Positions 1 through 9,139 of a DNA stretch of 64,000 bases are shown one piece after another (within the stretch, counting starts at the first letter, position 1; each line of letters opens with the position of its first letter). Origin of the DNA: DATKCF01 sp035513345 (GTDB lineage Bacteria > Gemmatimonadota > Gemmatimonadetes > Longimicrobiales > RSA9). The translations under genes were made by a program, and so were the position numbers. Below the pieces are notes generated by a model, which saw nothing but the letters and a program-made list of their open reading frames with translations, did not search any database and had not been told where the DNA came from. The stretch covers positions 1-64,000 of the forward strand of contig DATKCF010000188.1 of the NCBI GenBank assembly GCA_035513345.1. The letters run 5' to 3'.

Positions 1-27
1 GCGGCTTCCTCCGAAGCCCTCGGAGAC

Positions 28-1440
28 TCAGAGCGTCGCCCCGATTACGGCGAATCCGATGATCGCGACCAGGCCGGCAAGGAGGGCGTAGGGAAGCTGC
101 GTCCGCACGTGGTCAATGTGATCGGTCGCGGCCGCCATCGAGGAGATGATCGTCGTGTCACTGATGGGCGATGCGTGGTCGCCGAAGATGCCGCCGGACA
201 GGGAAGCAGCAAGGAACGGCGCGAGCGGCAGGCCGAGAGTGGATGCGGCCGGCACCGCGATTGGCAGCATGATCGCGAACGTGCCCCAACTCGTACCGGT
301 CGAGAACGCGACGAATGCCGCGACGACAAAGATGAGCGGGAGGAACAGGAACGGAGGGAGTACGCCCATCGTTACCTGAGCGACCCAGGCGCCGGTACCG
401 AGCCGGTTCGCGACGGCCGCGAGCGAAAGCGCGAGCAGCAGGACCAGCGCCATGCTGACCAGGCCGCCCGCTCCCTTCAGGGCAAGCCGAACAAGTTCAT
501 CGACCGTGTACGCTTTCTGCGCCCTGAGCATGATCCAGGAGACGGCCAGGCCGAACAGCACTGCCCACAGTACGCTGGTCGAGCCGCTGCCCGCGCGCGG
601 GTCGCCGTCTCCCGTGATCAGCAGGCCGATCGGCATCATCAGAACCATCGCGATGATCGGCCCGAACATGTTGCGGGCGCGCGGCGGGATCCTGTCGTTG
701 GGCGGCGGCGAGAGCACCGACTCGTCGACCATGGGCGTCGCTCCCTCCCACAGCACCTGGCCGGCCCGTGTCCGCTCCTCGGCCTTGCGCATCGGTCCGA
801 GGTTCAGGCCTGCCAGGATCACGACCGCCGTGAGAATGATGGCGGCGATCGGATACAGGTTCAGCGGTACGGCCCCCAGAAACACGCCGAGCGGATCGGC
901 CACGCCGAGACTCGCGAGAATGCCGAGGATGTACGCGCCCCATGCGTTCAACGGAACGAGTATGCAGATCGGCGCGGACGTCGAGTCGATGATGTAGGCC
1001 AGTCGTTCGCGCGAAATGCGATAGCGGTCGAACAGCGGACGGCCGATCGCGCCCGCCACGAGCACCGTGATGTTCGACTCGATGAAGATCACGATGCCAA
1101 CGATGAACGACAGGAACTGCGCCCGGATCGGCGAGTTGACCCAGTTGCCGCGCTCGAGGCGGTCCACAAACCCGCGTACGCCGCCCGACGCCTCGATCGT
1201 GGCGATCAGCGAGCCGATCGCGAGTGTGAAAAGGATCGCCTTCGCGCTGCCATCATCGGCGAGCACCGCTACAGTGCCCTGGATGCCATCGGCCAGACCG
1301 GCGGCGGGATTCCAGTCGGCCAGCACCGTCCACCCGGCCCAGATGCCTGCGGCGAGCGAGAGATAGACCTGACGGGTCGCGATCGCGAGCACGATCGCGA
1401 GCAGCGGTGGAATGAGGGACACCCACGACGGGTCGCTCAT
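28..1440 (-). CDS. Na+/H+ antiporter, NhaC family
   Basis: Predicted inner-membrane cation/proton antiporter. The 470-residue product is almost wholly hydrophobic, with about a dozen likely membrane spans. The stretches ESNITVLVAGAIG, FSTGTSWGTFAIMLPI and GGIFGDHASPISDTTI are what I recognise of the NhaC group in the ion-transporter superfamily. The ATG at 1440 is preferred over a TTG at 1506 because the extra leader would be arginine-rich and non-hydrophobic. No convincing ribosome-binding site precedes it. It follows the NamZ gene in the same direction after 127 bp and may be read with it. Na+ versus an organic-acid exchange role cannot be settled from sequence. Confidence 0.85.
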   Translation of the reverse strand: MSDPSWVSLIPPLLAIVLAIATRQVYLSLAAGIWAGWTVLADWNPAAGLADGIQGTVAVLADDGSAKAILFTLAIGSLIATIEASGGVRGFVDRLERGNWVNSPIRAQFLSFIVGIVIFIESNITVLVAGAIGRPLFDRYRISRERLAYIIDSTSAPICILVPLNAWGAYILGILASLGVADPLGVFLGAVPLNLYPIAAIILTAVVILAGLNLGPMRKAEERTRAGQVLWEGATPMVDESVLSPPPNDRIPPRARNMFGPIIAMVLMMPIGLLITGDGDPRAGSGSTSVLWAVLFGLAVSWIMLRAQKAYTVDELVRLALKGAGGLVSMALVLLLALSLAAVANRLGTGAWVAQVTMGVLPPFLFLPLIFVVAAFVAFSTGTSWGTFAIMLPIAVPAASTLGLPLAPFLAASLSGGIFGDHASPISDTTIISSMAAATDHIDHVRTQLPYALLAGLVAIIGFAVIGATL

Positions 1441-1567
1441 GTCTGGACGATCGCGCTGGAGTTGCCGGCGAGCGGCCGGCGAGTCCGGGCCGCAGCGATC
1501 GGCCAAGGTAGACGTGCCCCATCAGGGTGGCAACAGACCCGGGCGAGCGACGCGGCTCGCCAGACTC

Positions 1568-2860
1568 TCACCGAGGCTCATCGTAGAGCAGATGCGGTCG
1601 GCGCAGGGTCGCAAAGGACTCCAACGCGTCCGACCAGCCGGCCACGATCGAGCCGGCCGATGCACCGCTTTCGATGTCCAGGCGCAGCCTGTCCGTGCCC
1701 GCCAGCCGGTCGAAGCCGGCCGCGTTGAACTGGAACGCCGCATGCAAGTCGCGAATCGCGATCAGTGCAGCCACGGCGGCGTGTACGGGGTCGTAGGTCG
1801 CGCGGTCGGTGACAATGAAGCGCACGCCGTTCGACTCGACGCCGTCATGCTTCCCGTCGCCGGGTGACACCGGCGTGAACACCGTGGCCTCGAAACGGAT
1901 GCCGGGCAGATCCATCGCATCGAGTGCCGCGATGACCGCCGCCGCATCGAGCCATGGCGCACCGATCTGCTGGAACGCGCGGTCCGTACCCCGTCCCACC
2001 GACAGGTTGGTGCCTTCGAACAGACACGTGCCCGGATAGTGCGTCGCACTCTCGAGGTCCGGCATGTTGGGCGACGGCGCGACCCACGGCAGTCCGGTCC
2101 CGTCGAACCAGACGGCACGATTCCAGCCAGCCACCGGCACGACTCTCAGATCGGCTTCGACGCCGAATCGGGCGTGCACCAGGCGAGCCCACTCGCCCGG
2201 CGTCAGCCCGTGACGCATGGGTACCGCGTACGGTCCGACGAACGATGCGAAAGCCGGGTCCAGCACGTTCCCGTTCATTGCCTCGCCACCGATCGGGTTC
2301 GGCCGGTCCAGCACCACGAACGGGATGCCCGCTTCGCTCGCCGCTTCCATCGCGAGTGCCATCGTCGACAGGTATGTGTAGTAGCGCGCGCCAATGTCTT
2401 GGATATCGAACACCAGCACGTCGATGTCCGAGAGCATCGAAGGCGTCGGCTTGCGCGTCTCGCCGTACAGCGAATGCACCGGCAGCCCCGTCGATGCATC
2501 CATCCCGCTGTCGATCGCCACGCCGGGTGCGGCAACGCCGCGTATGCCATGCTCCGGACTGAACAACGCCACCAGACTGACGCCGGCTTCGCCATGCAGC
2601 GCATCGATCGTGCTTCCGCCGGTCGCGGTCAGCCCGGTCTGATTCGTGATGAGACCGACTCGCCTGCCGGACACGAGGTGCAGACTGTCATCGAGGAGTA
2701 CGTCGATGCCCGGCCGCACGGATACCACTGTGTCGTCCGCCGTGAGCGGTTCGGTCCGCCCCGTATCGTTGCCACCACAGCCGGCCACGCCAAGCACGCA
2801 GACCAGCGCGTATTGCAGCAGGCGAACAGCTCCGGTACCTTCGCGTAACTCGGGTCCCAT
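1568..2860 (-). CDS. namZ: NamZ-type exo-beta-N-acetylmuramidase (DUF1343), lipoprotein
   Basis: DUF1343 family. Characterised members (NamZ) remove terminal MurNAc from peptidoglycan fragments. The 430-residue protein starts with a lipoprotein signal (VCVLGVAGC), so it is probably anchored outside the cytoplasm. Recognisable family stretches are GRRVGLITNQTG, LFSPEHGIRG and DIDVLVFDIQDIGARYYTY. The ATG at 2860 has AGGAG ten bases upstream. It is divergent from the NagZ-type gene only 29 bp away, so the two exo-glycosidases that together would dismantle MurNAc-GlcNAc chains share one control region. The family assignment is firm. The exact substrate is inferred from characterised homologues. 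Confidence 0.88.
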   Translation of the reverse strand: MGPELREGTGAVRLLQYALVCVLGVAGCGGNDTGRTEPLTADDTVVSVRPGIDVLLDDSLHLVSGRRVGLITNQTGLTATGGSTIDALHGEAGVSLVALFSPEHGIRGVAAPGVAIDSGMDASTGLPVHSLYGETRKPTPSMLSDIDVLVFDIQDIGARYYTYLSTMALAMEAASEAGIPFVVLDRPNPIGGEAMNGNVLDPAFASFVGPYAVPMRHGLTPGEWARLVHARFGVEADLRVVPVAGWNRAVWFDGTGLPWVAPSPNMPDLESATHYPGTCLFEGTNLSVGRGTDRAFQQIGAPWLDAAAVIAALDAMDLPGIRFEATVFTPVSPGDGKHDGVESNGVRFIVTDRATYDPVHAAVAALIAIRDLHAAFQFNAAGFDRLAGTDRLRLDIESGASAGSIVAGWSDALESFATLRRPHLLYDEPR

Positions 2861-2889
2861 GTCCCGGTCACTCCTGCAATCAAGAGGGC

Positions 2890-5886
2890 GTGATTCCCAC
2901 CTGCCGCGTGCCAGGCCCGCTGCGACGGTTGCTTCTCACTGCACTGTTGCCGCTGAGCGCGGGCTCGTGCGCGACGCAGACTGCGCGAACGGCACCCACG
3001 TCACCGCTCGGCGCCCGACTGTCCGACGCCGATGCCGCTTGGGTGGACGCTACGTTGCATCGCCTCGACCTGCGCCACAAGGTCGCACAACTCGTCATGC
3101 CGCGCGTGAGTGGATCGTTCATGACCGTCGGCAGCGCCGAGTACGCACGCGTCCGCTACTGGGTCGAGGACCTCGGCGTGGGTGGCCTCATCGAAACGCT
3201 CGGACCGCCTGCCGAAGCCGCTCTCAAGCTCAACATGCTCCAGCGATTGGCCGACATCCCGTTGCTCATCTCGGCCGATATGGAGGAGGGGCCGGGCCAG
3301 TTGATGAACGGCGGCGTCGTACTGCCGTACGGCCTCTCCAACGGTGGCGGTACCCGGTTCCCGCCAGCCATGGCCATTGGCGCGACAGGCGATGCAACGC
3401 TCGCGCGCGAGATCGGCCGGATCACGGCCATCGAGGCTCGGGCCATCGGCGTCCACATGAACTTCGCGCCCGTCGTCGACGTCAACAACAACCCCGAGAA
3501 CCCGATCATCAACACGCGCAGCTACGGTGCCGACACGGAACTTGTGTCGCGCATGGCTGCCGCTGCGGTAGATGGCATGCAGCAGGCCGGCCTGCTCGCA
3601 ACCGCGAAGCACTTTCCCGGCCACGGCGATACCGAGACGGACTCGCACATCGACCTGCCCGTCATCGGCGTGACCATGGCACGCGCCGATTCCGTCGAGC
3701 TGCCACCGTACCGCGCCGCGATCGCTGGTGGAGTCGCGGGCGTCATGACCGCACACATCGCGTTCCCGGCCCTCGTCGGCGACTCGGTGCCCGCAACGCT
3801 CAATGCGCCGATTCTGACGGGCCTGCTTCGAGATTCGCTTGGCTTCGGTGGACTGATCGTCACAGACGCTCTCGACATGGGTGCGATAGTCGATGGTTTC
3901 GGCGCGACAGAGGCGGCCGTGCTCGCACTCGAGGCGGGCGCCGACCTGCTGCTCCAGATGCTGCCCGACGAGGTTGGCGTCGCGATCGACGCCATTGTCG
4001 CGGCCGTGGACAGCGGGCGCATCACTGAAGCGCGCATCGACCGCTCTGTCCGGCGTGTTCTCGAAGCGAAGGCGACACTGCGGCTGCACCGCGAGCGTCT
4101 CGTCGACATCGATCGGCTGCCACAGGTCATCGGCGCGCCCGGCCACCGCGAGATCGCTCGGCGCGCAGCCGAACGTTCGATCACCGTCGTCCGCGATCGT
4201 CAGACGCTGCTGCCGATTCCCGATCGGCGAATCCTCGCCATCGTCTATCGGCCGCCCAACGATATCTTCGCCGGCCGGGCGTTCACGGCCGCACTCCGCG
4301 ACGCGATCGCCGACCTGCGAACAATCACGATCGATCCCGGCGCCGGTGAGGATGAGCTGAGACGTGTGCGCGCACTCGCCGATGACGCCGACATCGTACT
4401 GTTCGCACCATTCGTTCGCGTCGGCGCATGGGCCGGCCCGATCTCCGTCGCGCCCGACGTAAGCGCCGCAATCGGTGAAGTCGCACGCGCGAGGCCCGTC
4501 ATGATAGTCGCGTTCGGCAGCCCGTACGTCATAACGGAGTTCGCCGATGCGTCGACATTCGTTCTGGCGTGGGGCCCGACCGACGTCATGGAAGTCGCCG
4601 CGGCCGGTGCGTTGACCGGCCGCACGCGCATTGACGGTCGGTTGCCTGCACCGATTCCGCCGCTTCATGGCATCGGCGATGGCATGACGATCGACTCAGC
4701 CACGTACGCGCCCACCGCGAGCCCGCTCGCGCGTGACGCACGCGCGCCGACGGAACTCGCGGCGCCGGGCGACGCCGGCATGGACGTCTCGCTTGTCGCG
4801 CGCGTCGACAGCCTGGTCGAGTCGTCGATCGAGGATGGCGCCGCGCCCGGCGCTGCCGTCGTGATCGGTCGCCACGGCCGCATCATTCACTCGATGGGGT
4901 ACGGCAGGCTGGATCAAAATGACAATGCCGCGGCCGTCACCGACTCCACCCTGTGGGATCTTGCTTCACTCACGAAGGTCGTTGCAACGACTACGGCAGC
5001 GATGATCCTCGTGGATGACGGCCGGCTCGACCTCGATGCGCCGATCAACCGGTACCTCGCGGAGTGGAGCAGCGAAGGCGACCGCGCGCGTATCACCGTT
5101 CGCAACCTGCTCGTCCACGATTCCGGGTTGCCACCCTTCGCACCGCTCTGGCGTACCGCACGAGGCCGCCGGGCGTACCTCGAGCGTATCGCCGCGGCGC
5201 CCCTCGTTGCCTCGCCCGGCGAACGCACCGCGTACAGCGACTTCAGCGCGATACTCCTCGGACTCATCATCGAACGCATCTCTGGCCAGACACTGGACGC
5301 GTTCGTCGAGCAACACGTCTTCGCTCCGCTCGGTATGCGCGAGACCGGCTTCGTGCCGTTGACGTGGCGCGATGCCGGCGGCAACGGCGTGCGCGACCGT
5401 ATTGCACCGACTGAACTGGATACCGTGTTCCGCATGGCCCACGTACGAGGCATCGTGCACGACGAGAACGCATTCGCGCTCGGTGGCGTGGCTGGCCACG
5501 CCGGGTTGTTCTCGTCGGCCCGCGACCTCGGCGCCTTCACCGCGATGCTGCTGCAAGGCGGCCTCGCCGCTGACACGCGGATCGTCGAGCATGAAACGGT
5601 CGCCGCGTTCACCAGCCGCCAGTCCGAAGCCTCGAGTCGCGCGCTCGGCTGGGACACGCCGTCCGGCCAATCGTCGGCTGGTGACTGGTTCAGCGACCGA
5701 TCGTTCGGTCACACGGGCTTCACCGGCACCAGCATCTGGGTGGATCCCGAGCGCGACGTATTCGTGGTACTGCTGATGAATCGCGTGAACCCCACGCGCG
5801 ACAATCAGCGTCACGCCCGGTTGCGCCGCGAACTCGCCGATCTGGTGCAACGATCGATTTCCGACCGGCCCGTCGCACGGCGTTGA
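2890..5886 (+). CDS. nagZ: NagZ-type beta-N-acetylglucosaminidase fused to a serine beta-lactamase-like domain
   Basis: Two-domain, 998-residue lipoprotein-like enzyme (signal ending LSAGSC). The first part is glycoside hydrolase family 3: the NagZ signature KHFPGHGDTETDSH near residue 240 carries the Asp/His catalytic dyad, and VTDALDM near 323 the nucleophile Asp. The second part, from about residue 640, is a class C beta-lactamase/esterase-like fold with the active-site tetrad SLTK near 691, YSD near 781 and HTG near 940. The GTG start at 2890 is needed for the signal peptide; the possible ribosome site (AGAGG) is very close to it. This fusion occurs elsewhere. The second domain may act as a peptidase or esterase on muropeptides rather than on beta-lactams (inference). 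Confidence 0.9.
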   Translation: MIPTCRVPGPLRRLLLTALLPLSAGSCATQTARTAPTSPLGARLSDADAAWVDATLHRLDLRHKVAQLVMPRVSGSFMTVGSAEYARVRYWVEDLGVGGLIETLGPPAEAALKLNMLQRLADIPLLISADMEEGPGQLMNGGVVLPYGLSNGGGTRFPPAMAIGATGDATLAREIGRITAIEARAIGVHMNFAPVVDVNNNPENPIINTRSYGADTELVSRMAAAAVDGMQQAGLLATAKHFPGHGDTETDSHIDLPVIGVTMARADSVELPPYRAAIAGGVAGVMTAHIAFPALVGDSVPATLNAPILTGLLRDSLGFGGLIVTDALDMGAIVDGFGATEAAVLALEAGADLLLQMLPDEVGVAIDAIVAAVDSGRITEARIDRSVRRVLEAKATLRLHRERLVDIDRLPQVIGAPGHREIARRAAERSITVVRDRQTLLPIPDRRILAIVYRPPNDIFAGRAFTAALRDAIADLRTITIDPGAGEDELRRVRALADDADIVLFAPFVRVGAWAGPISVAPDVSAAIGEVARARPVMIVAFGSPYVITEFADASTFVLAWGPTDVMEVAAAGALTGRTRIDGRLPAPIPPLHGIGDGMTIDSATYAPTASPLARDARAPTELAAPGDAGMDVSLVARVDSLVESSIEDGAAPGAAVVIGRHGRIIHSMGYGRLDQNDNAAAVTDSTLWDLASLTKVVATTTAAMILVDDGRLDLDAPINRYLAEWSSEGDRARITVRNLLVHDSGLPPFAPLWRTARGRRAYLERIAAAPLVASPGERTAYSDFSAILLGLIIERISGQTLDAFVEQHVFAPLGMRETGFVPLTWRDAGGNGVRDRIAPTELDTVFRMAHVRGIVHDENAFALGGVAGHAGLFSSARDLGAFTAMLLQGGLAADTRIVEHETVAAFTSRQSEASSRALGWDTPSGQSSAGDWFSDRSFGHTGFTGTSIWVDPERDVFVVLLMNRVNPTRDNQRHARLRRELADLVQRSISDRPVARR

Positions 5887-5905
5887 CTTCCTGCCAGCGC
5901 CGACC

Positions 5906-7375
5906 GTGACCGACCTCCGGACCCTCGATGCGGTTGTCATCGCGGTCTACATTCTCGGCGTCATCGCGGTCAGCTTCGCGTTCGCCGGCAGGCGCCAGAC
6001 CGCGCGTGACTACTTCCTGGGCGGACGCGGCCTGCCATGGTGGGCAATCTGCTTCTCGATCGTCGCGACCGAGACCAGCGCGCTCACGGTCATCAGCCTG
6101 CCGGCCACAGCCTACCAGGCCGACTACTGGTTCATCCAGCTCGGGATCGGTTACCTCGCCGGTCGCATCGCCGTCGCTGCCCTGTTGCTGCCACGCTACT
6201 TCGATGGCGAACTGATCACGGCCTACGCGCTCCTCGAGAAGCGGTTCGGCACAGTTACCCGCCGATTTGCCTCTCTCATCTTCATGGCGACCCGCACGGT
6301 GGCTGACAGCGTTCGCATGTTCGCCGCCGCCATCCCCGTGCGCCTGATTACCGGCGTCGAGTACTGGCAGGCAATCGTCGTCACCGGCGTGATCACGGCC
6401 TGCTACACCTGGGTTGGTGGGCTCCGCGCCGTCATCTGGGTCGATGTCGTCCAGCTCGGCATCTACATGCTCGGAGGCGTTGCGGCGCTGGTCACACTTC
6501 TTCGCCTCGTGCCTGGTGGCTGGGCCGGCATCACCGCGGCCGCGGCGAGCGATGACAAGTTCGCCATTCTGCACCTCGATGGCGGAATGGCGGATCCGCA
6601 GTGGATCCTGACGGGCCTCATAGGCGGTGCGTTCCTGTCGATGGCTTCGCACGGCGTCGACCACCTCATGGTCCAGCGGCTGCTCGCGGGACGGAACCTG
6701 CGCGATGCGCAGAAGGCGATCATCGGCAGCGGCCTCGCCGTACTCGCACAGTTCGCACTGTTCCTCGTCGTCGGTACCGGCCTCTACGCGCACTTTGGCG
6801 GACAGACGTTCACCACGCCGGACGAGATATTCCCGCGTTTCATCATCGAGAGCCTTGCGCCGGGACTCGCCGGGCTGGTTATCGCCGGGATCCTGGCCGC
6901 AATGATGTCGACCGTGTCGTCATCGCTGAACTCGCTGTCCAGCGCACTCGCCAACGATGTGATCGGGCCGCTCACCGGCCGAACCGCTGACGATGCCTGG
7001 ATGGTTCGGCTCGGCCGGCGGCTCACCCTGTTCTGGGCCGCCGTCCTCATCGGCGGAGCCCTGCTGTTCCAGCTCGTGCAGCAGGGGACGCCGATCATTG
7101 TCATCGCACTCCAGATCGCGTCCTTCACCTACGGCGGCCTGCTTGGCGGATTCCTCCTCGGCATCATCTCACGCAAAGCGACCGAGCGGGACGCGTTGAC
7201 GGGGATGGTGACCGCCATCGCAATCATGGGAGCCCTGTGGACCGCCCAGCAGTTCGGCGTGATGCCGCGCGTGGTCGACACATTCTGGTTCGCGTTCATC
7301 GGGTCCGCAATCACCGTCCTGACCGGTGTCGTGAGCGCCACGATACGCCCATCCGGTCAACGACCTCTTCCATAG
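5906..7375 (+). CDS. Sodium:solute symporter (SSS family)
   Basis: Inner-membrane Na+-coupled transporter of 489 residues with about 13 hydrophobic spans. Family landmarks are ARDYFLGGRGLPWWAI at the first loop, the Thr/Ser-rich IVATETSALTVISLP, and MSTVSSSLNSLSSAL in the later core. It starts with a GTG 19 bp after the NagZ fusion gene and is probably co-transcribed with it. That makes an amino sugar or muropeptide-derived sugar an attractive substrate, but this is only an inference from position. A second, divergent SSS protein lies at 20128-21891. Confidence 0.9.
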   Translation: MTDLRTLDAVVIAVYILGVIAVSFAFAGRRQTARDYFLGGRGLPWWAICFSIVATETSALTVISLPATAYQADYWFIQLGIGYLAGRIAVAALLLPRYFDGELITAYALLEKRFGTVTRRFASLIFMATRTVADSVRMFAAAIPVRLITGVEYWQAIVVTGVITACYTWVGGLRAVIWVDVVQLGIYMLGGVAALVTLLRLVPGGWAGITAAAASDDKFAILHLDGGMADPQWILTGLIGGAFLSMASHGVDHLMVQRLLAGRNLRDAQKAIIGSGLAVLAQFALFLVVGTGLYAHFGGQTFTTPDEIFPRFIIESLAPGLAGLVIAGILAAMMSTVSSSLNSLSSALANDVIGPLTGRTADDAWMVRLGRRLTLFWAAVLIGGALLFQLVQQGTPIIVIALQIASFTYGGLLGGFLLGIISRKATERDALTGMVTAIAIMGALWTAQQFGVMPRVVDTFWFAFIGSAITVLTGVVSATIRPSGQRPLP

Positions 7376-7395
7376 TCGGCAGGACCGACTACCTT
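7368..7395 (+). promoter_or_regulatory. Candidate tyrS promoter with palindrome in the spacer
   Basis: TTCCAT (7368-7373) and TACCTT (7390-7395) are separated by 16 bp, and TACCTT ends seven bases before the tyrS ATG, so the transcript would be leaderless or nearly so. The spacer is almost filled by the perfect inverted repeat AGTCGG-N5-CCGACT (7374-7390), which also covers the stop codon of the upstream symporter. The -35 match is weak. Confidence 0.4.
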
Positions 7396-7402
7396 TCCCG
7401 CC

Positions 7403-8650
7403 ATGTCGAGATTCGCAACGGTCAATGACCAGATGGACACGATCCGGCGAGGCGCGCTCGAGATCGTGCCAGAGGACGAGCTGGTACGCAAGCTCGAACG
7501 CTCGCGTGCGCAGGACACGCCGCTCGTCATCAAGCAGGGCTTCGACCCGACTCGCCCGGATCTGCATATCGGACACGCCGTGTCGATCCGAAAGCTCCGC
7601 GAGTTCCAGGAACTGGGCCACCAGGTCGTGTTTGTCGTCGGCGATTACACTGCCCGCATCGGCGATCCCAGCGGCCGCAGCGAGACCCGGCCCCGTCTCT
7701 CGCCGGAGGAGATCGAAGCCAATGCCGCCACCTACGCCGCGCAGGTCGGGCGTATCCTCGACCTCGACCGGGTCCGCGTCGAGTTCAACTCGAAGTGGCT
7801 CGCCCCCCTCGACCTCGCCAGTATCCTCGAGCTGACCGCGACCTACACCGTAGCGCGAATGCTCGAGCGCGATGACTTCGCCAGACGGTACGCCGACAAA
7901 CGAGCGATCTCCGTCTCCGAGTTCATGTATCCGCTCATGCAGGCGTACGACTCCGTTGCATTGAGAGCGGATGTCGAACTCGGTGGCAACGACCAGAAGT
8001 TCAACCTGCTCGTTGCACGAACCGTCCAGGAACGCTACGAACAGCCGCCGCAGGTCTGCCTCATCATGCCCCTGCTGCGCGGCACCGACGGCGAACAGAA
8101 GATGTCCAAATCGTACGACAACTACATCGGCATCACCGAGGCGCCGCACGAGCAGTTCGGCAAGACAATGTCGATTCCCGACCAGCTCCTGGAAGAATGG
8201 TTCGCGCTGGCCCTGCCCATGGAAACCGACGACCTCGACCGCGCCATGCGCATCGCCCGCGTCGACCCGTATGCCGCCAAGCGCGAACTCGGACGACGGG
8301 TCGTCGCCCTGTATCACGGCGACGATGCCGCCGCATCGGCCGAAGCGCACTTCGATCGCCTTTTCCGCGAGCACGCCGCACCCGATGACGTCGCTGTCGT
8401 ACGGATCAGCCTCGCCGATGACTCGATCCGCTATGACCCCGACCGCGGCGTGTGGCTGCCCGGCCTCCTCGCCGCCGCCGGCCTCGCCGCTTCCAACACC
8501 GAGGCCGTACGACTCATCCAGCAGGGCGCGGTATCCGTCGACTCACAGCGCATCACCGACCGAAACGCCGTCGTCCCGGCCGCCCCCGGTACGGGTCCGC
8601 TCCTCCAGCGCGGCAAGCGCCACTTCGTACGAATCGAGTTCACCGACTGA
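7403..8650 (+). CDS. tyrS: Tyrosine--tRNA ligase
   Basis: Class I aminoacyl-tRNA synthetase that charges tRNA-Tyr. The 415-residue protein has the HIGH-type motif DLHIGH near residue 53, the tyrosine-pocket region YPLMQAYDSVAL, the GGNDQKFN stretch and the KMSKS loop around residue 235. A C-terminal S4 RNA-binding domain (LIQQGAVSVDSQRITDRN) completes the usual architecture. The ATG at 7403 is supported by a -10-like TACCTT seven bases upstream; a second in-frame ATG at 7433 is possible. Confidence 0.97.
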   Translation: MSRFATVNDQMDTIRRGALEIVPEDELVRKLERSRAQDTPLVIKQGFDPTRPDLHIGHAVSIRKLREFQELGHQVVFVVGDYTARIGDPSGRSETRPRLSPEEIEANAATYAAQVGRILDLDRVRVEFNSKWLAPLDLASILELTATYTVARMLERDDFARRYADKRAISVSEFMYPLMQAYDSVALRADVELGGNDQKFNLLVARTVQERYEQPPQVCLIMPLLRGTDGEQKMSKSYDNYIGITEAPHEQFGKTMSIPDQLLEEWFALALPMETDDLDRAMRIARVDPYAAKRELGRRVVALYHGDDAAASAEAHFDRLFREHAAPDDVAVVRISLADDSIRYDPDRGVWLPGLLAAAGLAASNTEAVRLIQQGAVSVDSQRITDRNAVVPAAPGTGPLLQRGKRHFVRIEFTD

Positions 8651-9139
8651 TCGGGGCAGGCTCCGGAGGTCGACGAAAAATCGACTCCACCATGCCCTGA
8701 AATCGACTCCCGGATCCACCATGCCGGCCCGATCGACGGCCCATGATTCGGCGCATTTTACCCGCCCGTTGCCGGCCTGTCACGAACGGAGCAGGATATG
8801 CGTTCCAGATAAAATGTTTTTGGCGTCTGACCATGTTATCGGTTCTCGGTCGCGCAGCCGAGGCCCGAGGCAGCACAACATCAGCCGGGCACACGGATTC
8901 GGCCGACTGGAGTTCGTCGAGCACCAGTCGCGTGGATTAAAGCCGGCGAGGGCATCGATCGCGGGGACCCTCGAAGCGGGCGCTCGTCGTCGACTCAGGC
9001 GGCCCGCCTGATGCCAACGCGCACGTCGAGGTGGACGTGGGAGCAGCCGTCGCAGACGGACCGGCGCGGTCCGCATGGTGGCCACGCCGGGCGACTCCGT
9101 CCGTCGTCTGATCCTCGTTCCCTGTGCCGAGGTATTCGT
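8651..9139. other. 489-bp gene-free region after tyrS
   Basis: I find no credible coding frame here. What can be seen: a small hairpin GTCGA-N7-TCGAC (8669-8685) just after tyrS; two copies of a short direct repeat with the common parts TCGACTCC and CCACCATGCC (8681-8696 and 8703-8725, the second with a 5-7 bp insertion); a local AT-rich patch around 8805-8830; and a perfect 17-bp palindrome TCAGGCGG-c-CCGCCTGA at 8995-9011. The region may contain the promoter for the damaged lipoprotein gene that follows, but no convincing -35/-10 pair was found. Confidence 0.5.

Noticed and set aside
109..1728. Long plus-strand open frame opposite the antiporter gene
   Set aside because: Arg/Asp/Glu/His-rich translation with no domain, typical of the antisense frame of a GC-rich gene; the minus-strand antiporter has clear membrane-protein features.
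3001..4668. Long minus-strand frame inside the NagZ gene
   Set aside because: Low-complexity Asp/Arg/Gly translation without motifs; the plus-strand frame has both catalytic domains.
8743..8940. 65-codon open frame in the gap after tyrS
   Set aside because: No ribosome site, no recognisable fold, Ser/Arg-rich composition as in non-coding GC-rich sequence.
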